From the NCBI GenBank assembly GCA_022578965.1, contig MU400540.1, positions 62,001 through 126,000 on the forward strand: a DNA stretch of 64,000 nucleotides, given 5' to 3'. Positions within the stretch are counted from its first letter, which is position 1. Each line of letters starts with the position of its first letter. Positions 34,901 to 46,621 of this stretch are shown here, piece by piece. A program made the translations under genes and the position numbers. The notes under the pieces are model-generated. The model searched no databases. It was not told the origin of the DNA and saw only the letters and a program-made list of their open reading frames with translations. This stretch comes from Xylaria sp. FL1777 (Eukaryota > Ascomycota > Sordariomycetes > Xylariales > Xylariaceae).

Positions 34901-37900
34901 GTATTATCAGACATAATTATGTAGGAAAGCTCCGCTGGAAACCCCGTCTGCTAATTCGGAAAAGGAAGACATTACCGAAAATATGTACCTGGCAGATACG
35001 CCTCGTCGAGCCCAGCTCTCTCCGCAGCGTATGCTACGCAATACACCGTACTTGGTGTATTAGTTACATATAACTATGCAGATCTTGATGCGAAACAAAA
35101 CTCGGCCGAGTCGTTGGTTCGACGGCCATGTCCGTTAGACGTACATACAGTACTCTATGAGGACTGTCGATTAGCATTGTCCACTACACATATACGTAGG
35201 TACGGTGCTATTGCCGTGGACTAACATACCACTGTAGCGTATGCGTATGCGTATGTGGTGTAGTGTAGTATGGGTAGTGTATTGACCAAACAGTGGCATG
35301 GCCCGGAATCGCGCCAACTGCCTGACAAGGTAAGGCTGTGCCTCCCGCCCCGGAGATGCAGAAATAGAATGAAACGAGAGAAAACGCGGGTGCAGTCGAG
35401 CACCAGCCAGCCAGTCAGATGGGGCATCTTTTGGGAATTTCATTTCAGGTTGGCTAGGCGATTTGCTGTTGTAATGGTAGGTACAGTACAGTGTCGGTTC
35501 CGAGCCCGCTGGATCGTGCCATATCCCCAATACATCATGACATATACCACTACGTATATACTGTATATACTGTATATACTGCGTATTCTCGGTACACTAC
35601 ATACGGTAGGTAGGCATGTAGGTACCGTTCTCCAGACGTTGCCGGGATGCTAGTATAGGCAGGGTAGGCTAGCTACACTACACCAGCGCGATGGTAGCGG
35701 GTTGGTTTAAGCTACAAGCTCCCGCTGTCCTAAACAGCCAGGTGTGCACGAGCTTGGCCCGTGCAATTGACCAAAATCTGGCCGTTTAAGCCGTTGCTGA
35801 GATCTATGCATACTGTCTAGCAATTGTGCACATGGGTTCCGTTCCTGGTAAGTTTGACAGACCGCGGGCAATGGGTTCTGGATAGATAGATACCTCAGCC
35901 GGTAGGTACCTAGTTAGCTGGCACCGAATTCAGTACACCAGATGCAGTGGAGGTACCTTGTGTAGCTACCTGTTATGATATACCTGCCTCGAGGTAAGTA
36001 CACTAGATAGGTAGTACCTATGTATAGGTAAAGGTCTCCAGTCGTGGTGCTACCCTTCAAGGTGTAGGCGCACTACAACTCTACCACCCCGCACTCATCT
36101 CCCACACTGCTACATAGCAGGTACGGCATTGCCGTTTGCGATAAACCAGTGGTGGCATACGCTGTGTTTCAAGCCCATGGGCGTGCAGGGTGAGATATGC
36201 AGGAGTCTCTCCTTGTACCCATTCATAGATCTTGTGCTGCAGATTGCCTGCAACCCACCTGGCTACGGCAAGCCCTGGTGGCTGGTCACTGGCCGGCCAC
36301 CATATGGCCTGCAGGGGAAGAGGTTCCAACAGCCAGTCTACAAGCACGTGTATGCTATCATGGTGGACACTGCGGTACATACCAGTATGTGTACAGAATA
36401 AGTGTCGTGTCTTGTTCTTAACGTGGTGCACGCGTGCATCGCATGGCTCATTGGTGCGTTAGCGGGGCCGAGACTCGGGGACCAACCGCTCTCCCCCGTC
36501 GGCGACGCTTTCGTCACTGCTCACTCTCTGGCGTTCAGGCTGGATACTGAGTGGTGGTGAGGTAATGTTGAGCCTGTACCCTGGTCGCTATGGGCTGAAC
36601 TACGAGGCTTCGTGAGAAGTTCCAGAGGGTTTCTAGAAAAACTATGTGTAGCTTCGCTTGCGCAATCAGCTACCGATGACTTCACAGGTTGTCCCGGGAG
36701 ATCGTCGATCTTCTCAACCTACGCATACGAGCGGAACAAGAAGCAATTCTGTGAACAGGTAGTCTCGGAGAGGGAGCGTGAATTGCCTATAATTCTAACG
36801 TGCTGTAAATGTAATTGTGTAGTTGCGGCATCTGCTTCGGTCTCTGCAAAGTTGGAAGACTGCTGTTATTACAGCTGTATTGCTTGTAACGAAGAAAGTC
36901 GGTAGGTAGGTAGTGGAGTGTAGACATTGCTATTATTAGGAACTAGACCCAGTACTGGTATAGTGTATTTAGTCTACCTAAGTTAGGCAGTTAGTGGGTA
37001 TCCTAGGAGAATACGCCTGCCACATTGAGACTAGAGATCATGATGTATCCTTTTTAATCAAGCATGGTACTTCTTCCACGCCTGGAGTGTACCAAGTCTG
37101 CTAGGATACTGTCAAGGTATACCTAATTGGTTCCAAACCCAATCACACCGACCAACGCTTTCGCATCGCACAGTAGTAAAATTAGATTCGTTGTGGCCTC
37201 AAGAGCTACAGCTTGACTTGATGCGTTTATGTAGAGATCGTCACAAAGGCTGTGGAGAGTGCCCACAAACCCACTCACAGTCTTATCCATTAGATAGAGC
37301 TGAAGATATATCGTCACCTATTATAGCATACTTAAGTTGAGACATGGGGTACACATGAGCCCAAGTGATGGCTAGACTATATGTAGACGTAAACGAGATC
37401 CCCTTCGGTCCCGTGATAATTAGTGCTGTAACGGTCCCAACTACGCAGTACGGTTATACTTAGTAACAAGTCCTCATACACTAGCCCTGCTTATGATGCT
37501 TGGTGCGGCTTGAATCGTAGAAACTCAACAAAGTTATACTTATGCTACGCAATACGTAGGTGCTAAAACAGGTGGCGTAGAGATATGTCCATGTTAGACG
37601 TATGGCGCAACCCTACGCATCTTCATGTGGCACAGGTATGGAGCGTCAACTGGCGGCGTACTAATACAGCGGGATGACGCAATGTTATGGCATACGGCTA
37701 CTTGTGTGAGAAATCGTGATATCAGAAGTTTGTATTATCCAGCTGTACAACATATTCAACAACGCGATATGAATTCTTTGGACCTGAACCGTATTATCGT
37801 CTGCCAAAAATGGAATTCAGTCAGTCAGTCTCCCGCCTAATGATCTTGTATCCTAAAATAGAATCCCAATCTCAGTACACTGCAACTCTGTGACAAGTGG

Positions 37901-40900
37901 GACTGGGGTTACAGTAGATCTCGTCAAGTATATGTGGACGGTGCTGATATTGGGTGGATCTCATGGCGGCGAGTTTGGCGGTCCCGATTCTAAGAAGACG
38001 GAGCCCACTTGGTGTCTTTACCGGGATGGGGAGCACACCAAGTTAGGTGTACTTACTACCGGGAGAGGCAAGGCACGCCTCTTTACTCTGATCGAGACGT
38101 CGATATCAGATGCTGTGGGGTTGCATCAGTTAGGCGTTCTCGCGTGTGCCTTACTGTGCACGAGAAATGATGCTGTACCTTATTTGCAACAACAGCTGTC
38201 TCAAGACAAGATGCTAGAGTTTATGGGTTGATGGAGACAATGGGGAACCAGAATCACAATGGCCTTCTAGGTTGCGCGTTGCCCGCAGAATTTTTGATAT
38301 CTAAAGATACATAGTAGTAGTGTAGTGTATTTCGCTGATACGGGCCACATGTGATTGGCAGTAATGTTCCCCCCAGCATCATCATTCCAGCATACATTTC
38401 CTCAATGAGATTCAGGCCTGGAGCGGTTCGAGTACCTAGCGTTGCCGTAGTCAAATTATCGAGTCAGAGTAGTGGTGATTAGTAACGAATACGGATGGCA
38501 ATGCAGGCGCGTGCTAACTAATTAGCTTAGTATACCAAGTATGGTCTTTTATCGCGAAAATTAGCGGTCCCGCCGACCTACCTAGTGTACATGGACGCTA
38601 CACGTATACTAGTAGCACCCTTACTCAACCAAGTATAGGTCTAGCTGGATTGAATTGGATATCGAAACGCTCTATTTAGCATGTTTTGGATTCTCACGAT
38701 AGCATCAGCACCTTAGGATGGGTCTGTAAGCAATTTAAAAACAGGCTGTATGAGGTGGGCGATTAATTAGACGCGGCGCTTGGTTATAGAAGCGCTGCGG
38801 AACTTTATGTTCGCTGAGTCAGCCGTGAGCCCCAGCCCTTTGGCAGTTGGCCTTTTTTTTAGATAGAAAAACTCCCTACATCTTACCAACTCTTAATCGT
38901 GGTAGAAATCTCTGTACGTGACATGTTGCTGGCTGGCTGGTCTTTTAGCTTTTTCTTTTCTTTTTCTCTCTCTTTCTCTCATATCTTTACCATGAGATAC
39001 ATGGTTTAACAATGCACTCAAGTAGCCCGACGGTTCTTCTAAAGCTATTAATGACGGATGAGGTCTATGAAAACCAAATTAAAAAGACCCAAGCAGTTAT
39101 TAGGCTTAAGGAGAATTTACATGTTGCTTTTAGTCGTCTTAGTAAGCTTGCGATGAAATTATCATTCCTTTCGACTTCTTTCCCTTCTAACAGTAGAATT
39201 ACAATAACCCGGTGCCAAAGCATGTATTAAGGGAAACAGTCACAAATACACGCTATAGAAAAAGAATGCTGGTGCTGAGTACACATAGGCCTCCCCGTTT
39301 CATCTCTATTTCTAGCTTTAGAGCGTTTAGAAACGATTTCGTTTTTAAACAACTACACTATTATTATATAGGGCTTAACACCCCTGGGACCTAGTCGTTT
39401 TAGATATAGCTTGGACTTAATATAAGTTGCTTAACCTAAGTAGGGCACTTAAGAATGCATAGTGTAGTCATGAACACCTATATGAGATAGCTTTATGCTG
39501 TAACCGTATAGCGAGATTCATGTAATATAGGCCGTTTGCAGCAGAGTATCATTGCTACTTCCCAAGTACTTGCCCAGCCGAAACATAAACAACAACAGCT
39601 ATTAGCATTATCATTTCCGTCTACCTTTAAGTGCAAGCACGGGTTCAATTACTTGTAATGCACAATCTTGCCATACCTGCCTGCCAATGCAACGTCGGGA
39701 GTATAAGCAGGTGAGAGGACTGTACACATGGCTGACAAGTGACATGCCCCACACCGGCCTGTCTGTGGTACCACCTAAGTACATTGCAGCGGTACCGCCA
39801 AGCAGTTTAGTGACTGACTCTACTTGTCCATTTGCGGCTAGTCTCCTTCACAAATAACCCCCCAGCCTACTGGGACTGTATCCTGTATCCCCCCCTTTTC
39901 CGTCATCTCTCTCTTCCCTCGACCATGCATTTGTTGCACAACTCTCACTCCATACCCACGTTCCGGTTGGATTCACGTACCCCCCAGGGCGGGAATGCTA
40001 GGAACCAGGCATGGGCCTTGCCGGCCGCTGGTACTAGTGTACTGCGTAAGTCCCTTGTCGCTGGGTTATTTACCCACCCAGCCTGATGTGGTCAACAATC
40101 TGCATCTCGACGAGGGCTCGTTAGACAGACCAGGCCACCCCCAGTCCACAGGCACGGCATACGACGAGGTATTTTTACTGTGCAGCTTTGTTTCTTCCTC
40201 CTGGTACCTGGGCAGCTAGTACTATTCTGATTCCCTGAAGTATATGTACTGAGTATGTGTACTACTGTACCATGTCTCAATGGCTGTCAACAGCATGTCA
40301 GCAAGCGTACACTTCGCAAGACCGTGCTGGCTCTGGCTCTTCGGGCCTCTCCAGCATCCTCTCGTCGTCCGTCTCGGCGGCGAGAGGGAGGTACAGTCTC
40401 GTACAGCCTGGCTCGTTATTGCTCCTGTGCCAACTACGACTGATGAGAGTGCCTTTTATTTGGACGCCGTGTGCAGTAGCTTGATGATCATGTCACCATC
40501 GCTTGGCTAACACAAGAGAGCTACTAAGATAGCTACGCAGTAGTGTCGACTTGGTGCCACCCACACACACCACCTTTTGCTTACCCCTACCTACATACAC
40601 CTATCTCGTTACCTCAAACCAAGCATGTACCTAGCGTAGTCTCGTACCCACCCCTCTTACTTAGATGGCTTCGACTGGGGTGAGAGCGAATGTATTTGAT
40701 GTACACTTGTTTCCAAAAAGCGTGGCACAGGCGGCGTCCTACCCCCATGTCGACACTTACGAAGGGTCGATGCCTCTCCACCATTGTACTGCCCCAATAA
40801 TCATACATTTTACTTATAAGTCTACAACTTCCCCAGTCCCTGACAGGCTTACGGCTTGTTGAGTTGAGGCTGAGAGACATCGTGCCAAACATAGTCTTGA

Positions 40901-41103
40901 AACGTACTTTTACTTCTAGATCTCTCGCGCTCAAATATCATCGGAGGAGGACGCTTCGCTTTAGTCACTGCCTGTGCTTACGTTCCTCATATATATCTCG
41001 ACTTACCTAGCTGGCTCGAGCTCTAACCACAGATACCTATCAACCCGGAGCAACCGTACGTTTGCCTCGCTTTTCTCTCGATTTTTCTCGTCTCTGCTTC
41101 ACA

Positions 41104-42680
41104 ATGGATTCCTTTCGGTCTACACACGTTGAGCGCTCTAACTCACTCCCGCCCAGATCAGACATTAGTTGTGCAGACTTGGTGGTAGAGAGGCCACTCA
41201 TACGCCCCGTCGATTCGCCAAGCCGGTCTCACGTTTATTACGACCAGGAACTATCATCACACAAGATCAATATATCATCTCAGAACCCTCCTTATTCCCA
41301 GGGCGTAACAAGTCATCCCGTTGATATAGGCTTGAATTCGTCTCTCTTGGAAAACGGCCGTGGCGACTTTGATATTGGATCGAGTGGCGACCGAGCGCAA
41401 TCTCAGGGCATAACATCAGTTAGACAAGAGGAAGAAAGTCAGGAACTTGCTAGATCTATTCCGCCTCCAATAAGAAGACCAACCATGAGGTTAGTCCATC
41501 TAGCTCTAAAGGGAATTTCTCTAGACTAACCGCGCCATGCGTAGCGCCGTCGCAGTATCATTTGATCCGAGGATGGACTTGGGTGTCCCGCGCTCAACGT
41601 ACTCATGGCACAGTACGTCACTACTCCGAAATTTTAGCTCAGGACTAGCACTCATGCAAGATTCACCCTCAGATCTTCCTGGTCTCGAATCGAGCCCTGA
41701 AATACTGTCCCATGACATATCTAGTGTTGGCCATGGCTCGGATATCAGCAGTTTAACTCCACCTCCAAGTGGCTCAAGGTCTTTGACATCAAGCCCACCT
41801 CGACCAATCTTAACGCCAGAGCAACGCGAGCTAAAACGACAACGTGATCAAGCAAGAAGAGATTCGAAGACATCGGTTAGAGTTCGTCGTGGTATGAGTA
41901 ACAACTCATACCCCCCGGCCGCACAATCTCCGCCTGTAACAATGCACGAGTTTTCTTCTGCTTCACCCATGCCGATATACACGACTGCGCCGTCTCAGAT
42001 ATCTCTTCTAGCCGAACCAGTTACTACAGTTGGGCCGTCTTATATGCCTTCGTATTCAACGTCTCCTCTGCCAGATCATGGCAATTCACAAATGTTCACT
42101 CCTCATTATTCACCTCTGTAGGTTGTTTTCCTAAACAGTATATGAGTGAGTGTGCTAACATGCCGAAAAAGACCTTCAAACGACTATATGAGCATGAACT
42201 ACCAAGCTGGGTATCCGCCGCCACCTTCACACCACAGTCTTTCTTCTCAGTACAGGTATGTTGTCTGTTTCTGCCTCGCCAGGTATATTCTGACTGAATG
42301 CTGTAGCAGCCGAGCTTCGTCTATGTCTGAGTCTGGAATGATGTACTCTGTGCAGCCACCAGTTCTTCCCTCTGGAAACCCATCAGGAGCCGAAACCGGG
42401 CATGTTCGAGTTGTACAGAGCAGACCTAAACCTCAGTGTTGGGAGCATGGATGCAATGGGAGGCAGTTCTCTACTTTCAGCAACCTCCTACGACATCAAC
42501 GGGAAAAGTCTGGCCAAGCAGCCAAGGCCAGCTGCCCCAATTGCGGTGCTGAGTTTACAAGGACCACGGTAGGTTCATAAGTTAGGGATTATAGAAGCTG
42601 AATTTGAAAACTAATAGAGATGGCAGGCACGCAACGGTCACTTACTACACGACAAGTGCAAACAAAGACGCAACTCATAA
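41104..42680 (+). CDS. C2H2-type zinc-finger protein, 5 exons
   Basis: Exons 41104-41489, 41545-42117, 42172-42255, 42307-42568 and 42627-42680 give 452 aa. Introns are 51-58 bp with donors GTTAGT, GTAGGT, GTATGT and GTAGGT, and the phases agree. The start ATG lies in TTCACAATGGATT. The first about 365 residues are low-complexity Ser/Pro-rich and contain a conserved-looking basic helix, [20 protein letters not shown] (about residue 225). The C terminus carries two fingers: C-x4-C in [20 protein letters not shown], then [20 protein letters not shown] followed by DKC. The second finger is completed only by splicing on the last 54-nt exon. Such proteins are presumed nuclear DNA-binding regulators in filamentous ascomycetes; the target is unknown. 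The 51-bp third intron is a multiple of three without stops, so its retention would add 17 residues. Confidence 0.85.
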
Positions 42681-45600
42681 AAACACATTCATACTTATGT
42701 ACAACTACGTTCACATTCGATTCTCTGGATTGCTCTTTTTTTTTTACGATACCGGTTTTATGGGGCGATGCTTTTATACGACGAGGCAGTTATTGGCGCA
42801 ATGGATGATTTAACTCGGGACAGCTATGGTCGTTAAAACAGCGGCTGGGCTTAAGTGACGTGGCATGTTTATTTGAACCAAGGCGAATGGCTATACGGAT
42901 GACACATGGAAGAAGGAGTAGATGTGGTTTGCGGCTATTGATATTCATATACCCCACCTTTCGCTTCTTGAGTTGCAACTCGACTGTCTATAGCTGTATG
43001 TAGAATGGTACTGAAAAAAAGGCATTATCTTGTATTACATGATGTTTTGAGTCTCTCATCGTGATGAATTGTGTATCCCAAAGCTAAGAGTTGTCTGACG
43101 GAATCAAGCCACGGAATATTCTCGTGGAAGATGCTACGACTATCTAGGGAGGGTACTTAGCTAACACTGAACTGCCAGATTAGGAAACCCTGTCACTAGT
43201 TACCAGTCACAGTCTCACTACCTAAGTACGTAGTACAGACAGCATACAGACACGTATTACTCCACTACAGTACTACTGATTTGTACTGAGGCTGGGGAGT
43301 GAGCCCGCAACGGCCGGAACCCCTGTTAGTTAATTGCTCGACGAACGCCTACACATACATATACAGACATCAGGTTTGCCCCTTGCGCAGCGGGGATGCA
43401 CAAGGCTTTTCCAAGTCAGGCCACGCGCATCAGCACAGCACAGTAGTGCACAGTACACTACACCAGAAACAAGGATAATGCGAGCGGGCCAACCACCATC
43501 CCGTTAGTGCTACTGAGTACTCCGTATTGCGTAGTCTCATCAGATTCGCAGGAGTGTTTTCAATGGAGCGAGTCACATGATAGGATAGCTAGCCGTACAC
43601 TCTCATCTCCTCGGTAGTAGAAAACTGTCTTTGACGGGTCAAATTGGCTCTGGTCATCGGGCGGAGGGAAGGCTATGAGCACACACTACAATACTGTAAA
43701 ATAGAACCCTTTAAGAAGCTCACATTCTCGGTAAAGCAAGGACATCAGGTCCCAAAAGCTCCCTAATACGTGGGACGTTATACTTGTAGTTCCGTACAAG
43801 TGTAGGTTACTATCTCAGTTTACTACCTGAGTACTGTAATGCGGAAATGGAACTTGGAGAATGCATCGGCCATTTCGATATACTGCGTACACAGTAATGT
43901 AGCTCACAACAATGCATGTAGATATTGTACAACAATATGCGTTGTGCCTACACAAAAAGTACATGGGCCGGGCTGAATTCGCGTATGGCCAATGACAGTG
44001 TGATATACAGTGCGTATTCTCTCACTGGATCCGGAAATAGTAACAGCCTCTACGCTTAACTAATCGGGGCAAGACCAAGGCGAATTTGCACTAAAAATGG
44101 CCATGCGTCTCGTTTAGCGTACCTGCTATCTTCGCATTACTACTCGCATCCGGCTCGCATCCGCATTATTGCGGTTTGATTGATGGGAGAGAATTTAAGT
44201 AAGTAGTGTAAACAATGTGATGGAATGTCTCCCATTGTCATCACTTGCGCCACTCTAAAAATGAACCTCGCAATATCTTAGCGGGTTTCGAAATGCTTCG
44301 TCTACAGGTACACAAGTAGTGCAGGATACGAGTCCGTTACTAAACATGCACTTGAAATAACTTGCATCGCGGACTTCGGGGTTCATCTTTTTCCAGGCAG
44401 CACGTTACAGATTTAGTGCTGTATCTACCTATATGTATTGGGGGTATAGCGTTACACACTGCGTAAGGACCCAAGCCTCTGGGCTCACCTCTTCTTCATT
44501 GGTGAGCTCCTGGGTAGCTACCGTTATTCCGGAGCCCAGGTACCTATTTAACCTTTTGGTCCGTTGGACCCTAGTCTGTGCCTGGAACGAACCAGTATCA
44601 TGGCCCTGGAATTGAAGCTTGGACAAAATCTTTACACCCATGATCCCGGAACTCGACAACCATGATTTGATTAGCACCAACAAAAGAATCAACCTTGATG
44701 GTTATTGCTGTGTGTTTTTCTACCCACCCATGTATGTATGTCTGTAAGGTATACTGTGATGCAGCCGTACAGATTGGCACCGGGATATGTACTGAATCAT
44801 ACTTACACGACATACAATCGATAATGCTGTCTGGTGCGCCGTACCTGCTTATCCAAGATGAAACTGGCTGATCATGTAGCCGTCATCTCCTCATACTGCG
44901 TAGCTTATCAGCGGCTGATCAGCTCTTCCCATCCCGATAAGCCTCAAACCGCTATCTATCGAGCGGCAGGATCCAGCCCAGAAGGCTCCTTCGGCATACG
45001 GTAGATTGTGTCAATCAGGATCGGAGGTGCGGCGCGGCCGGCAAATATCAATTCAACTAGTATAGTCAATACTTTAGTTGGTAGCCTTGTCGTCGCCATG
45101 AAACGATGAAACTCGATCACAAATACTGATAGCTAGCTTATCACGCTACGCAAAAGATCTTTTTGTACAGTATAACTCCTACTTCAGAGTCAAGATAAGG
45201 ATGGCCCGCCAAGCATATGCACTAAGCACCTTGCACAGATTACCAGTCGTAAGTACCTGGTTATTTGATGGCTGTGATTGCGTTATCTACTGCAGGGGTC
45301 GTCATGGCCTATTAGATCGCACTCATCTCGCCATATAGGTATCTGAAGTATATGCTCCGTATCTAAGCAGGTAAGTAACTGTTTTCGCGAGGTTTTCCCT
45401 ATTATTATCACAGTAGTATGTTATACACGACTAAGTAGAGCCTTGAATCAAAACTCCAAATTTGTTTCTCGCACTGTAAGTTGTATGTTTTAGGCTAAAA
45501 AGAAACCGTTAACATTATCTCGGCTAACTTGCTAGTGACCTAACAGTTAATATGCGTAAGATACTGTAGGACAAAAATCACGATATACCACTTCTCACTA

Positions 45601-46002
45601 GAGGTCCTTTTCGCCATGACAGTTACCGATTCATGCACGGAACGTATATTTGGTATAAAGTGTAGTTTACATAACGCCTTACCATGCCATGTCGCTCAAT
45701 CTACTGAGAATGAATGCCTAGACGCAGAAAGACCCCTACTGACATGGGACGCAACATGGGACACAACATACGACTTACTGACTAAGTCTGGTTATGCTGC
45801 AGGCAAATCTGCAATGCGGAGAAGGGACTAAGTAGGTAGTGTCCATATTATATACGCTACTACGTGCACTAATGTATACCTCTTCTAGGATCCGGAATGT
45901 TAGCTTAATACAAAACCAGGGGTTAAGCAAGAGGAAAACCCGGAAGTGAATCGAGCTTTAAATACTCTATATTGCGGATCTACTTGTGAAATGGCTTTAT
46001 TA
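42681..46002. other. Gene-free intergenic tract left of the MITE-like element
   Basis: No supported gene. It contains TACTGCGTA at 43881 and 44894, near matches at 43524 and 44457, and several GTACGTA/TACGTAC palindromes. All open frames are under 90 codons. Confidence 0.45.
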
Positions 46003-46055
46003 GGGCCTCGGTTTTTGCGGCATCACGTTTTGATATCGGGGCATCACCCTAAACC
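46003..46055 (+). repeat. Left terminal inverted repeat of the MITE
   Basis: 53 bp. It starts GGGCCTCGGTTTTTGCGG and contains two GGCATCA words, near 46019 and 46040. Confidence 0.9.
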
Positions 46056-46568
46056 CAACATGGCAACCCCCCCATAAATACCGCCCGGTACCCCACACCT
46101 CCTCTTTTTTGCATACAAACTAAGCCTATTTTGATGTCCTATGGAGTACCTACAAGTATTAACCAAGGTCATATCAAAAACAAACAGGGACTCCACTTGC
46201 ATCACTATAATATAGCGCCCTAACCCACTAAAACCACTATAATATAATGCACCTTACCTGCTAACACTGCTATAATATAGCGTACCTTTATTTAACTACC
46301 AATTAGCACCTTCTATCCAAACCTTCCACCTTTCATTGACCAACAATATCTATTGTTACACTGGTAAGTACCTTCAATTAAGTAGAGTTTACAGCTAACT
46401 TTTTGTACCTAGGTGTGTTTACCAGGTGCACCCCAGCTTACACCCAAACACTATAAAAAGCAGGCCTAACCGTCGTTTTTATCGGTGTCCACAAGGTATC
46501 TCAGACTATCCCATTTTCTATAGGAAATATAGGGGTGTAGAGACATATAATGGACTTATACCAAAATA

Positions 46569-46621
46569 GGTTTAAGGTGATGCCCCAATATCAAAACATG
46601 ATGCCGCAAAAACCAAGGCCC
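46569..46621 (-). repeat. Right terminal inverted repeat of the MITE
   Basis: 53 bp, reverse complement of the left arm with four transitions. It ends ...AACCAAGGCCC on the plus strand, next to the TTTATTA duplication. Confidence 0.9.

Larger units (their letters stand above)
25381..41103. other. 15.7-kb gene-poor tract with scattered TACTGCGTA copies
   Basis: No gene is supported. Open frames are short, overlap on both strands and lack domains or signal-peptide-like starts. Base composition alternates between GC-rich patches (25.4-29.5 kb) and mixed patches. The tract holds 14 of the 19 copies of TACTGCGTA, several GTAGTGTAGTG words and simple repeats (a CT tract at 26760-26812, GA at 27702-27718, G16 at 28895-28910, and TATATACTG repeated near 35557-35583). 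A stretch at 39012-39230 could be a decayed coding fragment. Confidence 0.5.
46003..46621. mobile_element. Non-autonomous DNA transposon (MITE-like), 619 bp
   Basis: Terminal inverted repeats of 53 bp at 46003-46055 and 46569-46621 begin GGGCCTCGG on the left and GGGCCTTGG on the right (reverse complement). They match at 49 of 53 positions, and all four differences are C on the left against T on the right. The element is flanked by a direct repeat TTTATTA at 45996-46002 and 46622-46628, a target-site duplication of 7 bp (8 bp if one border C is counted differently). The interior encodes no transposase. It contains several near-identical ACTATAATATAGCG-like units around 46204-46283. It must have been moved by a transposase encoded elsewhere; the superfamily is uncertain from the duplication length. 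Confidence 0.85.

Noticed and set aside
36081..36431. Overlapping open frames on both strands, including a 116-codon minus frame
   Set aside because: Four frames are open over the same GC-rich 300 bp. No motif or splice context favours any of them.
37890..38231. 113-codon plus-strand open frame with a glycine-rich segment
   Set aside because: No family recognised, an unsupported start codon and no flanking exons. Kept out of the gene list.
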